A stretch of 57,131 bases of DNA. It comes from Pseudomonas californiensis (lineage in GTDB: Bacteria; Pseudomonadota; Gammaproteobacteria; Pseudomonadales; Pseudomonadaceae). Below are positions 25,822 through 33,981 of the stretch, piece after piece (the stretch's first letter is position 1; every line of letters begins with the position of its first letter). The stretch is from NCBI RefSeq assembly GCF_021147775.1, contig NZ_JAGTPK010000035.1:1-57131 (forward strand), given 5' to 3'. The notes beneath the pieces were generated by a model, which saw only the letters and a list, made by a program, of their open reading frames with translations, had not been told where the DNA came from and searched no databases. The position numbers and the translations under genes are program-made.

Positions 25822-26923
25822 GAGGTCCGACCTGTATGAATTTGGTGATAAAGCCCACTTGAGGGTCATCGCCCTCGTACAACACCTGAGCGCCGGCAGG
25901 GAGCGACGTCTTGCCATAGACTTCATGGGTCGTGACTTCGACCTGTTGCAGTTCAGGGTTAGCAGCAAAGCGCAGCAACGCTTCGATTTCCGCCGGGCTG
26001 GCCCCGCCAATACGCCACGATTGTTCAAGTACGCCGGAGCAGCGCTGGCCGCGTGAGTTGGTGCCCTGTGCAATGTCGTAGTTGCGCCTGGACGCGATGA
26101 AGCCGGGAAAGCAGGCAAACGCGGCCTTTTCGTAGGCAAGCGCCTGCTGCACGGCTTGTCGCACCGCATCGTCCAGATCCAGCTGCAGCAATGCCTCGTA
26201 CTCGCCGCGGACCAGGTGCAGGTGTGAGCCGCCGTAAACGGTCTCGCCCTGGTTATCCGTGGTCAGGCTCTGAGTGCCGTAATAGCTGGCGAGCGTGCCT
26301 GCTACCCGTACTTGCCCGACACTGTAGGTGACCACGTCCTGCAGGTTCTCTTCCAGCACCAGACCATATTCGTTGACCTCATCAATGTCCTGCAGCGATA
26401 CGGCCTCTTGCAGGGCTTCGAGCGAGCTGACCACCACCTGACCGCGACCCGCTGTCGCCAGTACCGGTTTTACCCGCACGGGGCCGTCGGCGAGCATCCG
26501 CTCCCCGGCCTGCAAGGCATCTGCCTTGTTGAAGGCAGTAAACCCTGCCAATACGGCGTCGGCTGCCTGACGATGAAAGTCCTCCGACCAGCCGGGCGTT
26601 CTGGACGTGGCATCGTCGGGGAGGGCATGAGACAACGCTTTGGTGGCCATGAAGGGCTCGGCAATCAGCCCGCCGAACAGATCATCTTCGGATTGGATAT
26701 CAAGCTGGCGCGGATGGTCTTTGCCAACCAGTGTGTCGGATGGCACGTAGTAAATGCCCGGGCCTTGATGAATGGCACTGTCGTGCAGCCCGGCGAACTC
26801 GGCGCCAAGCAGCGTGGCCAGCTTTTCTGCCAATGCTTGATGGGTCACCACCTCGTGAGTGGCGAGGGTCTTGTGAGTGGGCAGCAGAACAACATAAGTC
26901 TTGCGTGTTCTTGTCCCGGTCAT
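25805..26923 (-). CDS. DUF3182 family protein (ATP-grasp-like)
   Basis: A 372-residue protein matching the DUF3182 family; the segments VRVKPVLATAGRGQVVVSS and EYGLVLEENLQDVVTYSVGQVRV resemble an ATP-grasp fold (Lys plus glycine loop, acidic Mg site). No reaction is established for the family. Start ATG 26923 after GGAG; a TTG two codons earlier is unlikely. It is coupled to the downstream hydrolase and follows the Rho-N-like gene by 12 bases, giving a three-gene operon. Confidence 0.75.
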   Translation of the reverse strand: MTGTRTRKTYVVLLPTHKTLATHEVVTHQALAEKLATLLGAEFAGLHDSAIHQGPGIYYVPSDTLVGKDHPRQLDIQSEDDLFGGLIAEPFMATKALSHALPDDATSRTPGWSEDFHRQAADAVLAGFTAFNKADALQAGERMLADGPVRVKPVLATAGRGQVVVSSLEALQEAVSLQDIDEVNEYGLVLEENLQDVVTYSVGQVRVAGTLASYYGTQSLTTDNQGETVYGGSHLHLVRGEYEALLQLDLDDAVRQAVQQALAYEKAAFACFPGFIASRRNYDIAQGTNSRGQRCSGVLEQSWRIGGASPAEIEALLRFAANPELQQVEVTTHEVYGKTSLPAGAQVLYEGDDPQVGFITKFIQVGPHERQQ

Positions 26924-26935
26924 GGGCAAGCTCCT

Positions 26936-27313
26936 TTATGTGGCTTTTTTCAACGCAGTGATCAACTCCTCTTTGCTCATGGTCGAGCGTCCGGCGATCT
27001 TCAGCCCACGCGCACGCTGCATCAGGTCCACCTTGGTCTGCGATTCCAGCGACTGATCGTTGCGGGGCTTGCCTTGTCTCGTCGCCAAAGCCTTGTCGGC
27101 CGAGTCTTTGCGCGCGGCTGATTTGTCGGAAGCCGGGGTTTTGGTTCCGGAACCTCCCTTGCGTTCACCGCCACCGGATTGCTTGTTCACGGTTGCCCAG
27201 GCGCGTGCTTCTGCCTGGCCTTTGGAAACGCCTTTTTCTTCATAGCCTTGCTCGATGTGCTCGGCCTTGCGCTTTTGCTTGTCGGTGTATTTGTCTTTGT
27301 TGGGGGTAGGCAT
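26936..27313 (-). CDS. Small basic protein with C-terminal Rho-N/SAP-like motif
   Basis: A 125-residue, highly charged protein. The N-terminus (NKDKYTDKQKRKAEHIEQGYEEKG) and WATVNKQSGG resemble proteins often labelled 'plasmid stabilization protein'. The C-terminal segment (KVDLMQRARGLKIAGRSTMSKEELITALKKA) is a Rho_N/SAP-like helix-extended-helix that binds nucleic acid in other proteins. The middle is low complexity (Gly/Lys/Ser). First gene of the three-gene minus-strand operon. Confidence 0.7.
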   Translation of the reverse strand: MPTPNKDKYTDKQKRKAEHIEQGYEEKGVSKGQAEARAWATVNKQSGGGERKGGSGTKTPASDKSAARKDSADKALATRQGKPRNDQSLESQTKVDLMQRARGLKIAGRSTMSKEELITALKKAT

Positions 27314-27560
27314 GAGGGATCTCCCGTCGATGATGAAGCCGACCTGGCGGCGCTGCAGCCGCGCAGTGCATGCGGCTCAAGCCAATCGCAGCAACGCCGA
27401 TAGCGTGATGAACCGGTCATGAGATGTGGAAACACATCCGCGCGGCGGAGTTCATCAAGAAGGATGAGTGGCGCAGTGGCAAAAACTCGAAACTCTGCAA
27501 TTCTTCTGCAATGGATGAATGTTTATATGCTCGTCACACCGACCCTAAAGGAGAACGCTC

Positions 27561-27761
27561 ATGTCGATCATTACCAAGTGGGCCATGCAGGCCGTTGTAC
27601 TGTTTTTGCTGGCCTGGGCGGCAATCGTGACGGCTAACTGGAGCCATGACATTGTCAGTGGCACAGGCAATGACCGTCTCGCCGAGTTGAATACGGGCGC
27701 GCTGAACAGCTCGACCGTTCTGGAAACCAGAGATGTAACGACAAAAGCACCGCAGCAGTAA
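27561..27761 (+). CDS. Small membrane-anchored protein of unknown function
   Basis: A 66-residue protein with one N-terminal membrane helix (residues 5-25) and a short polar tail. AGGAGAA stands eight bases before the ATG. I do not recognise a family. Confidence 0.55.
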   Translation: MSIITKWAMQAVVLFLLAWAAIVTANWSHDIVSGTGNDRLAELNTGALNSSTVLETRDVTTKAPQQ

Positions 27762-27826
27762 CCGCGCAGCTGCGCAAACATCGCCTGATGCCGGACGATG
27801 AAGTTACTTTTTTACAGGCAAAAAAA

Positions 27827-27848
27827 TGGCCCACAACGGGGTGGGCCA
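27827..27848 (-). terminator. Intrinsic terminator, minus strand
   Basis: TGGCCCAC (27827-27834) and GTGGGCCA (27841-27848) form a perfect 8-bp stem; on the minus strand it is followed by seven T residues. No recognised gene ends directly upstream, because the neighbouring minus-strand gene already has its own terminator at 27980-28005. Confidence 0.7.
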
Positions 27849-27979
27849 AATGGGATTCATCAAAGGAGTGGTTGTAATTTACCCAGCCTGACGTGAAGAA
27901 GATGTGAAATGGATGTCACGGAAATGAGAATTGATTTCGGATTGTTGTAAAGAATTTCGGGGCCGTCCACCACTCACAA

Positions 27980-28005
27980 AAACGCCGTTGTCAGAGCAAC
28001 GGCGT
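27980..28005 (-). terminator. Intrinsic terminator of the 28038 small gene
   Basis: AACGCCGTTG (27980-27989) and CAACGGCGTT (27996-28005) form a perfect 10-bp stem with a 6-base loop, followed on the minus strand by TTTTTGTG, about 30 bases after the stop of the small gene. Confidence 0.8.
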
Positions 28006-28037
28006 TGGTTGTGTCAGCGTGGCGACAGACGAATGGC

Positions 28038-28238
28038 TCAGTTGGCCATCGCGCTGGCGGTTCTTTCCGGGGCGGCGTGAAGTGTCGACAGCGGAAGCGA
28101 GTGGGGTGCATCGATTCGGGATTTCATGCGATCGGCGAATTCTTTGGCTTCCTGCCAGTTCCGGCATGTGACCGGATAATCGTCCAGCTTCACGACCCAA
28201 TGGGCCCCATAAACACCTTCTTCTATTCGGATAAGCAT
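28038..28238 (-). CDS. Small protein of unknown function
   Basis: A 66-residue protein (MLIRIEEGVYGAHWVVKLDD...) with a compact alpha/beta-like N-terminus and no signal peptide. ATG 28238 follows AGGAG at normal spacing; another in-frame ATG three codons upstream is too close to it. A strong terminator directly downstream supports a real gene. Family not recognised. Confidence 0.6.
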   Translation of the reverse strand: MLIRIEEGVYGAHWVVKLDDYPVTCRNWQEAKEFADRMKSRIDAPHSLPLSTLHAAPERTASAMAN

Positions 28239-28418
28239 CGTTGGCATCTCCTGTGAGCAAGGATGAATCTGTGCCGGTCATCGGCGCAAAAGCAGACCGA
28301 CAAAATCCTGCGCCGAAAACCCGCGTTGATCCACAAAAAATTGCGATTCCTGATGAACGCAAGCTTCACCGTGGGCGAGACTGACGCAACGATGTGACAG
28401 ATTGATGCTTGAAGGTGG

Positions 28419-29204
28419 TCAGAACGCCAGTTTGAAGCCGATCGCACCCAGCATGATCGCCAGAAACGGTCGCAGCAGATCGTCCGAAACGCGTCCGGCC
28501 ATGTGGCTGCCCAGATAAATGCCGGGCAGCGAACCCATGAGCAGCCAGCCCAACAGCTCCCAGTTCATGTTACCCATGCTGGCGTGGCCGAGGCCCGCCA
28601 CCAGAGTCAGCGGCACAGCATGGGCAATTTCGGTGCCTACCAGACGGCGAGTGGGTAGCAGCGGATAAAGGATGAACAACGCCACAGTGCCCAGCGCGCC
28701 TGCGCCGATGGAGGTCAATGCCACCATGGTGCCGAGGATCAGACCTGTAATAACGGTCAGTACCGTCAGGCTGGTGCCGCTGAAAAAAGAATGTCCATCC
28801 CCGCGACCATGCGCGAAGGCCAGCAGCTTCTTCTTGAACAACACGGCCAGTGCCGTCAACAGCAGCACGTAACCCAGAGCCTGTTTGATGATGGCGTTCA
28901 GCGCTTCGGGTGCTGCGTGCAAAGTGCTCAAAAACCACAGCGTCAGCAATACCGCAGGCACACTGCCCAGGGTCAGCAGGCCAGTGATTTTCCAGTCGAT
29001 GTTGTCGTTTTTTCTGTGAACCAGCACACCACCGGATTTGGTGATCGCTGCATAAAGGAGGTCAGTGCCGACAGCAGTCGCCGGATTGATGCCGAACCAC
29101 AACAGGATCGGCGTCATCAGCGAGCCGCCACCGACCCCAGTCATGCCTACGATAAACCCGACCACCAGACCTGCTACGACAAAACCCAGACCGCCCGCTT
29201 CCAT
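28419..29204 (-). CDS. TauE/SafE-family permease (sulfite/organosulfonate exporter type)
   Basis: A membrane protein of about 261 residues with eight predicted helices and the paired TauE/SafE motifs GLVVGFIVGMTGVGGGSLMTPIL and GLILGTMVALTSIGAGALGTVAL. The family exports sulfite or sulfur-containing anions, but the substrate here is unknown. ATG 29204 (MEAGGLGF) has AGGG upstream; an alternative ATG at 29225 adds seven residues. Confidence 0.85.
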   Translation of the reverse strand: MEAGGLGFVVAGLVVGFIVGMTGVGGGSLMTPILLWFGINPATAVGTDLLYAAITKSGGVLVHRKNDNIDWKITGLLTLGSVPAVLLTLWFLSTLHAAPEALNAIIKQALGYVLLLTALAVLFKKKLLAFAHGRGDGHSFFSGTSLTVLTVITGLILGTMVALTSIGAGALGTVALFILYPLLPTRRLVGTEIAHAVPLTLVAGLGHASMGNMNWELLGWLLMGSLPGIYLGSHMAGRVSDDLLRPFLAIMLGAIGFKLAF

Positions 29205-29296
29205 ATCCAACCCTGTCAAACTCATGCATCAGGCAAAAAAGTGGCGGGCAGCATAGCGATTTATGACGCGGCTCGTTATGAAGTTATGATCTAACG

Positions 29297-31120
29297 TTAT
29301 AACCGTTGTTCTCGGGCAGACGACGCCATCGCTGCTTCAGCAGCACTTTGCAGGCGACGTTTCGGGCCAAGCCAATCGACCAGCGTATCGGCTTCCATCG
29401 GCTTGGCGATCAGGTAGCCCTGGCCTTCGTCGCAGCCCCATTGCTTGACCAGACGGCGGATGTCATCGGTTTCGATGCCCTCGGCGACAACGCAGTAACC
29501 GAGCTTTTTGGCCAGGCCAATCAATGCTTTCACCAAACGCTGGTCGGTTTCATCGAAGGCCAGATTGCGGATCAGCGACTGATCGAGCTTGACCGTGGTA
29601 GCGGGCAGTTGGCGCAGGTAATTCCAGTTGCTGTAACCCGTGCCGAAATCGTCTATCGCGACATCCATGCCCATCTCGCGCATACGCTCAAGCTGGCGGC
29701 GCACTTCGGCTGGGTTCTGCATCAACGCGCTTTCGGTAAATTCCAGCTCGAAACGGGTCGGGTCGATATCGTGCTGGTTCAGCAGGCTGATCATGCGGTC
29801 GGTAAAGGCTGGACCGGTCAGGTCTTCCGGGGTCACGTTGATGGCAATACGAAAATCGAAGCCTTGTTGTTGCCAGCTCGCGGCTTGCTCTATCGCGGTT
29901 TTCAACACCCACAGGCTGAGCGGCCGCATCAGGGCTGTTTTCTCTGCCAAGGGAACGAACTCGGCAGGGCCGATAGCTCCCAAAACAGGATGATTCCAGC
30001 GCAGCAGGGCTTCGACAGAGGTGCACACGCCCGAGGCCAGATCAATGCGTGGCTGATAGACAAGGCGCAACTGATCCTGGGCATGCACGGCATTGGTCAG
30101 CGAGCTGAGCAGTTTGAAAGCGCGCTGTTGAGCTGCGTCGGATTCGGCCTCGTAAAGTGCCCAGCCTACATTGCGTTCACGCGCTGTATCCGCCGCGCTG
30201 ATGACCCGGCGCATCCAGTCCTGCTCACCGCTGGCGTCGCTGCTCAGAGCTGCAACGCCAATGCCCACCTGCATCTGCACCGGGATGCCGCGACATTCCA
30301 CGGGGGTTTCAAAGTTCTTGATAATGGCTCGACACACGGCTTCATAAGTAATGTCGGCCGTCAGCAGAAAGCCGAAACGGTTAGGGCTGACCTTGTACAG
30401 CGTGCAGTCTGACGGCAGCAGGGCTTGCAGCCGTTTTTTAATGGCGGTGACCATGTCTTGCGAAAAACTGTAGCCGAGTGCTTTGACGATGCTGTTGAGA
30501 AACTCGGGCGTGATCATGTCGACTGCTATCAGGCGATAGTCCTGGCCCGAGGCGACGGCCTGATTAATGTCTTCCTCAAGGCGCGAGCGGTTGTACAAAC
30601 CGCTCGGCTGATCGACGAAGCAGCTGAGCCGCAGGTCAACGATCCGCTTCATGACCAGCGAGGCAAAACGTTTAAGCATCGAGGACTGATGCGCGCTCAT
30701 CGGGCCCCGCGGCTGAGTGTCGATCACACAGAGGCTGCCCAGCGCGATGCCATCTTCAGTAACTAGCGGAGCGCCCGCGTAATAACGAATCCCCGGATGG
30801 CCGGTGACCAGGCCATTGTCCTTGAAGCGCTCATCGAGCGTGGCGTCCGTTACCTCGAACGCCTCTTCTGACAGGATGGTATAGGCGCAAAACGAGACGT
30901 CGCGCGGGGTCTCCTGCGCTTCCAGACCGACCCGGGCACGGAACCACTGACGGTGTTCGTCGACGATGGAAATCAATGCGATAGGCGTGTTGAAAAACTC
31001 GGCAGCCATGGCCACGATTTCTTCGAAGACGTCATCGGGGGTGTTATCGAGTACGCACAGCTCCGTGATGCGCAACAGGCGTTGCGTTTCATTCAGAGGG
31101 ATAGGGGCGCCAGTACTCAT
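29297..31120 (-). CDS. GAF-GGDEF(degenerate)-EAL cyclic-di-GMP phosphodiesterase
   Basis: A 607-residue cytoplasmic signalling protein. Residues about 25-165 form a GAF domain, about 170-325 a GGDEF domain whose signature is degenerate (SPNRF at 245-249), and about 340-590 an EAL domain. The EAL catalytic set appears complete: EALLRW (370-375), INVTPEDL, ELEFTES, DDFGTGYSN, KLDQSL, AEGIET and GQGYLIAKP. So it should hydrolyse c-di-GMP and not synthesise it; the inactive GGDEF may bind GTP as an allosteric input. Start ATG 31120, single gene. Confidence 0.88.
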   Translation of the reverse strand: MSTGAPIPLNETQRLLRITELCVLDNTPDDVFEEIVAMAAEFFNTPIALISIVDEHRQWFRARVGLEAQETPRDVSFCAYTILSEEAFEVTDATLDERFKDNGLVTGHPGIRYYAGAPLVTEDGIALGSLCVIDTQPRGPMSAHQSSMLKRFASLVMKRIVDLRLSCFVDQPSGLYNRSRLEEDINQAVASGQDYRLIAVDMITPEFLNSIVKALGYSFSQDMVTAIKKRLQALLPSDCTLYKVSPNRFGFLLTADITYEAVCRAIIKNFETPVECRGIPVQMQVGIGVAALSSDASGEQDWMRRVISAADTARERNVGWALYEAESDAAQQRAFKLLSSLTNAVHAQDQLRLVYQPRIDLASGVCTSVEALLRWNHPVLGAIGPAEFVPLAEKTALMRPLSLWVLKTAIEQAASWQQQGFDFRIAINVTPEDLTGPAFTDRMISLLNQHDIDPTRFELEFTESALMQNPAEVRRQLERMREMGMDVAIDDFGTGYSNWNYLRQLPATTVKLDQSLIRNLAFDETDQRLVKALIGLAKKLGYCVVAEGIETDDIRRLVKQWGCDEGQGYLIAKPMEADTLVDWLGPKRRLQSAAEAAMASSAREQRL

Positions 31121-31545
31121 GGGGATCTCAACAGAAACGGGTGATGACTATATGACATCACGAAACGCACTTTAGCAGCCGAAAATTTTTGACCATAGCC
31201 CCCTGACGCTTGAGTAATCCCCCTTTTTGCCTTTCCTGACGTCGATGGGGTTGGTGAATTCCCTTTGTTTACATGGCCTCTGAGCGATTTTACGTTTGTT
31301 GCGACGCATGTTGCCGTTCGTCGTCCGCTTCATGAAATATGCGACTAGAGCGCAAGAGACCCTCGTTTGAATTATTTCTTAGTTGGTAAGGCACTCGTAA
31401 GCAATCCAGTAGCCATTCCAGCGTAAAACGGGATTAGGGCGTTTTGCGGCTCTGTATCCCGATGAAAGAGTGCATCTGTGACTTTTTGCGCGGTCAGCGG
31501 ATTGCTAAGGTTCTTTTCCCTGACACTGACCTGATCGAGCTTTCC
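31121..31545. other. Intergenic region without a recognised feature
   Basis: This 425-base stretch between two divergent genes presumably holds both promoters. I see no credible gene, RNA or strong hairpin. Confidence 0.5.
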
Positions 31546-31875
31546 ATGGACATGAGCGCAATCCCGTTTGGCATAACCGACTGGACCACCATAGAACCGA
31601 CAGAGCATACGGGGGATAGCGGCACCGCAATCTGGCGGACCTGCCAGTTCGGCTCGGTTCGGGTCCGAATGGTCGATTACAGCGCTGGCTATCTGGCGGA
31701 TCACTGGTGTTCGAAAGGGCACATCCTGCTGTGCCTGGAGGGAGAATTGATCACCGAACTCGACGACGGTCGCCGATTCGTCCTGACCCCGGGCATGAGC
31801 TATCAAGTGGCGGACAACGCCGAAGCGCACAGGTCGTCAACCGCATTGGGAGCACGATTGTTCATTGTTGACTGA
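31546..31875 (+). CDS. Small cupin-fold protein (DHCW-motif type)
   Basis: A 109-residue single-domain cupin: LADHWCSKGHILLCLEGEL contains the DHWC motif and the histidine-rich first cupin motif, and RRFVLTPGMSYQVADNAEAHRS the second. Proteins of this kind are annotated as 'DHCW motif cupin fold protein', with no assigned reaction. Start taken at ATG 31546 (MDMSAIPF); the next ATG (31552) is equally possible and the ribosome site is weak. Confidence 0.7.
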   Translation: MDMSAIPFGITDWTTIEPTEHTGDSGTAIWRTCQFGSVRVRMVDYSAGYLADHWCSKGHILLCLEGELITELDDGRRFVLTPGMSYQVADNAEAHRSSTALGARLFIVD

Positions 31876-31996
31876 TTTGAATGGGCAGAGTAACCAGCTT
31901 AACGGCGCGGACTGTTTCATTTTCATCCGCTGTCCGGGCAGGTAAAGTGTCGCTCCCCTGGAATTGGATCCCGGGTTGTTACCATGGAGTTACTCA

Positions 31997-32335
31997 GTGA
32001 AGTACATCAGTAAAGTTGCCGCTACCGCAGTGTTCGGTCTGATTCTGGCGGGCTGCACCGGCGCCCCGATCAAATCGCCACATTACGACAGCAGCCAATA
32101 CACGGTTCTGGGTCACAGTGAAGCAAGCGCTACCGGCCTGATGCTGTTTGGTGTGATCCCTATCCGCCAGAACAGCCGTTTCGTTCGTGCTCAGAACGCC
32201 GCCATCCAGGCCAAGGGCGGTGACGCGATGATCAACACCGAGATTCAGGAAAAGTGGTTCTGGGCATGGGTCCTGAGTGGCTACACCACCAGGATCTCGG
32301 GCGACGTGATGAAGTTGAAAACGCCTCAGCAGTAA
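31997..32335 (+). CDS. Small lipoprotein of unknown function
   Basis: A 112-residue precursor with a lipoprotein signal (VFGLILAGC lipobox, Cys at residue 21). The mature part is polar and ends SGDVMKLKTPQQ. The start is a GTG at 31997 with GGAG eight bases upstream; an in-frame ATG at 31964 would misplace the signal peptide. It resembles TRL-like lipoproteins, but only weakly. Confidence 0.65.
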   Translation: MKYISKVAATAVFGLILAGCTGAPIKSPHYDSSQYTVLGHSEASATGLMLFGVIPIRQNSRFVRAQNAAIQAKGGDAMINTEIQEKWFWAWVLSGYTTRISGDVMKLKTPQQ

Positions 32336-32359
32336 CACCACTGTCCGAGAGCGCCTGAG

Positions 32360-32381
32360 CGAGCCCGGTTTTCCGGGCTCG
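32360..32381 (+). terminator. Intrinsic terminator after the lipoprotein gene
   Basis: CGAGCCCGG and CCGGGCTCG pair perfectly around a TTTT loop, followed by TTTGTGT, 25 bases beyond the stop. Confidence 0.8.
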
Positions 32382-32514
32382 TTTGTGTCCGGGGTTGCAA
32401 CTTTTCGGTGCCGTTGCCCATGCATCGGTCGAGAGTGCAGGCTTGTACTCGGTCGATACACTGCAATGAACTATATTTGCCCTTCAATGCGTACCACCGC
32501 TCAGGAGGACAGGG

Positions 32515-32970
32515 ATGGATTTCCAGATCAGACTCGCCTGCGAGGCAGACGCCGACGCGATCAGCAGAGTAATTTTGTCTGCGCTACACACCAGCAATGC
32601 TCAGGATTATTCGCCCAGCGTCATTGAGCGGGTGAAGCTGAGTTTCAGTCCGACTGCTCTGAAAGCGCTAATGTCTGATCGCCACGTGTTCGTTGCCGAG
32701 CGGGAGGGCGAGATTGTCGGCACTGCGAGTCTGGAGGGAGGTGCTGTGCGCTCAGTGTTTGTCGAGCCGGCGTGGCATCATCAAGGCATTGGCCGCCAGT
32801 TGATGGCGCAGATCGATCACGTTGCGCGTAGCGCGGGCGTTGATGTGCTGATCGTGCCTTCATCGCTGACAGCGCAGGGCTTTTACACCGCGCTGGGGTT
32901 CAAGGTGGTTCGCGAACAACAGGAAGGCGAGGAGCGCACGCTGATCATGGAGCGTGAGCTGCGCCGCTGA
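32515..32970 (+). CDS. GNAT-family N-acetyltransferase
   Basis: A 151-residue acetyltransferase with the acetyl-CoA pyrophosphate loop VEPAWHHQGIGRQLM and C-terminal QGFYTALGFKVVREQQ typical of GNAT motifs A and B. Acceptor unknown. Start ATG 32515 with AGGAGG seven bases upstream. Confidence 0.85.
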   Translation: MDFQIRLACEADADAISRVILSALHTSNAQDYSPSVIERVKLSFSPTALKALMSDRHVFVAEREGEIVGTASLEGGAVRSVFVEPAWHHQGIGRQLMAQIDHVARSAGVDVLIVPSSLTAQGFYTALGFKVVREQQEGEERTLIMERELRR

Positions 32971-32973
32971 TTG

Positions 32974-33492
32974 TCAGGCTTCCTGCAGCGCAGCCGTTTG
33001 CATTTCCTGAAGCTGATAATGCGCATACAGCGTGCTGGCAATCAGCGTGCAGAACACTTTCAACGTTTCGACGGTATCGCTACCGTCCAGTTGCGCAGGC
33101 AAAATGTCGAGACCGCAGAGTGTGCCGAAGAAGTCGCCGTTGGGGAAAATGATCGGGAACGAGAAGTAACTCTTGAACTTGTAGAGTTTGGGAATCGCGT
33201 GCTCGGCGTAAACGGCGTCAGTGCTCACGTTATTGATCAGGATAGGCTGGCGATGTTGGCGCAGTTCGTTACACAGCGTCGTCTCCAGTTTAAGTTGCTG
33301 ACCGGCCTCGACCCCGAACTGGACTTCGTCGTACACCGCGCAGGCGGTCCAGCTGCTTTCGGTCACTTTGGCAATGGCCGCAAACCTCAGTCCCGTCAGG
33401 CGTGTTACCAGCCTCAGAAGACTGGAGGTAGCCTCGATTTCACTGATCACGGCCAGTTCAGTTGAAGTCAATGTAGTGTTCAAATGCGTCAC
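32974..33492 (-). CDS. Single-domain GAF protein
   Basis: A protein of about 172 residues consisting of one GAF domain (TRLTGLRFAAIAKVTESSWTACAVYDEVQFG, ILINNVSTDAVYAEHAIPKLYKFKSYFSFPI, GTLCGLDILPAQLD), the type found as a stand-alone sensory module. Ligand unknown. No ATG fits well; GTG 33492 is used, and a TTG three codons later has a better-spaced AGGG. Convergent with the GNAT gene. Confidence 0.7.
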   Translation of the reverse strand: MTHLNTTLTSTELAVISEIEATSSLLRLVTRLTGLRFAAIAKVTESSWTACAVYDEVQFGVEAGQQLKLETTLCNELRQHRQPILINNVSTDAVYAEHAIPKLYKFKSYFSFPIIFPNGDFFGTLCGLDILPAQLDGSDTVETLKVFCTLIASTLYAHYQLQEMQTAALQEA

Positions 33493-33981
33493 CCTGATGT
33501 TAATCCACCGGGACAGCCCCGACCTCGCGTCGGGAGCGGCCAGCCCTGTGCAGGGAGTGATCGTGCCATACCTGAAGCGGTGTGACATGAAATATTCTGA
33601 GCGTTCACAATTGCGCCAAAGGTTACTGATCCCTTGCCTTCATACAGATACCCCTGTGGATGCCCGGTTTTGCGGCCTCGCGATGTGGCTTTCGCGATGT
33701 GCAGCTCTTTTTACAGTTAACTGATGAAGGGCTGTCTACTTTGCTGCCGCCCTCGCCAAATGATTATTGATCCCAACTAACGCGCAAGCCGGATACTTGT
33801 TTAAAAGACGTAGCTCCTGCGCGTTTGAATACGGCTGTGATCCAACTGAATAGGTGTTCGATAAATAAAGTGACGATGCGTCATGCAAGAAAAAGCACTT
33901 GGCAAGACCCTGATGATGCGGAATTTTCCGGTATCAGAGCCTTATCAAGTGCAGCAGGGGTCGCTGCAACGCAGCGCCTTG
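33493..33981. other. Intergenic region without a recognised feature
   Basis: A 489-base gap between the GAF gene start and the chemoreceptor stop. Apart from a 6-bp hairpin just after the chemoreceptor stop (33963-33977) I see no gene, RNA or repeat. Confidence 0.45.

Noticed and set aside
31372..31830. 152-codon minus-strand frame opposite the cupin gene
   Set aside because: The plus-strand cupin has clear family motifs; the opposite frame has none.
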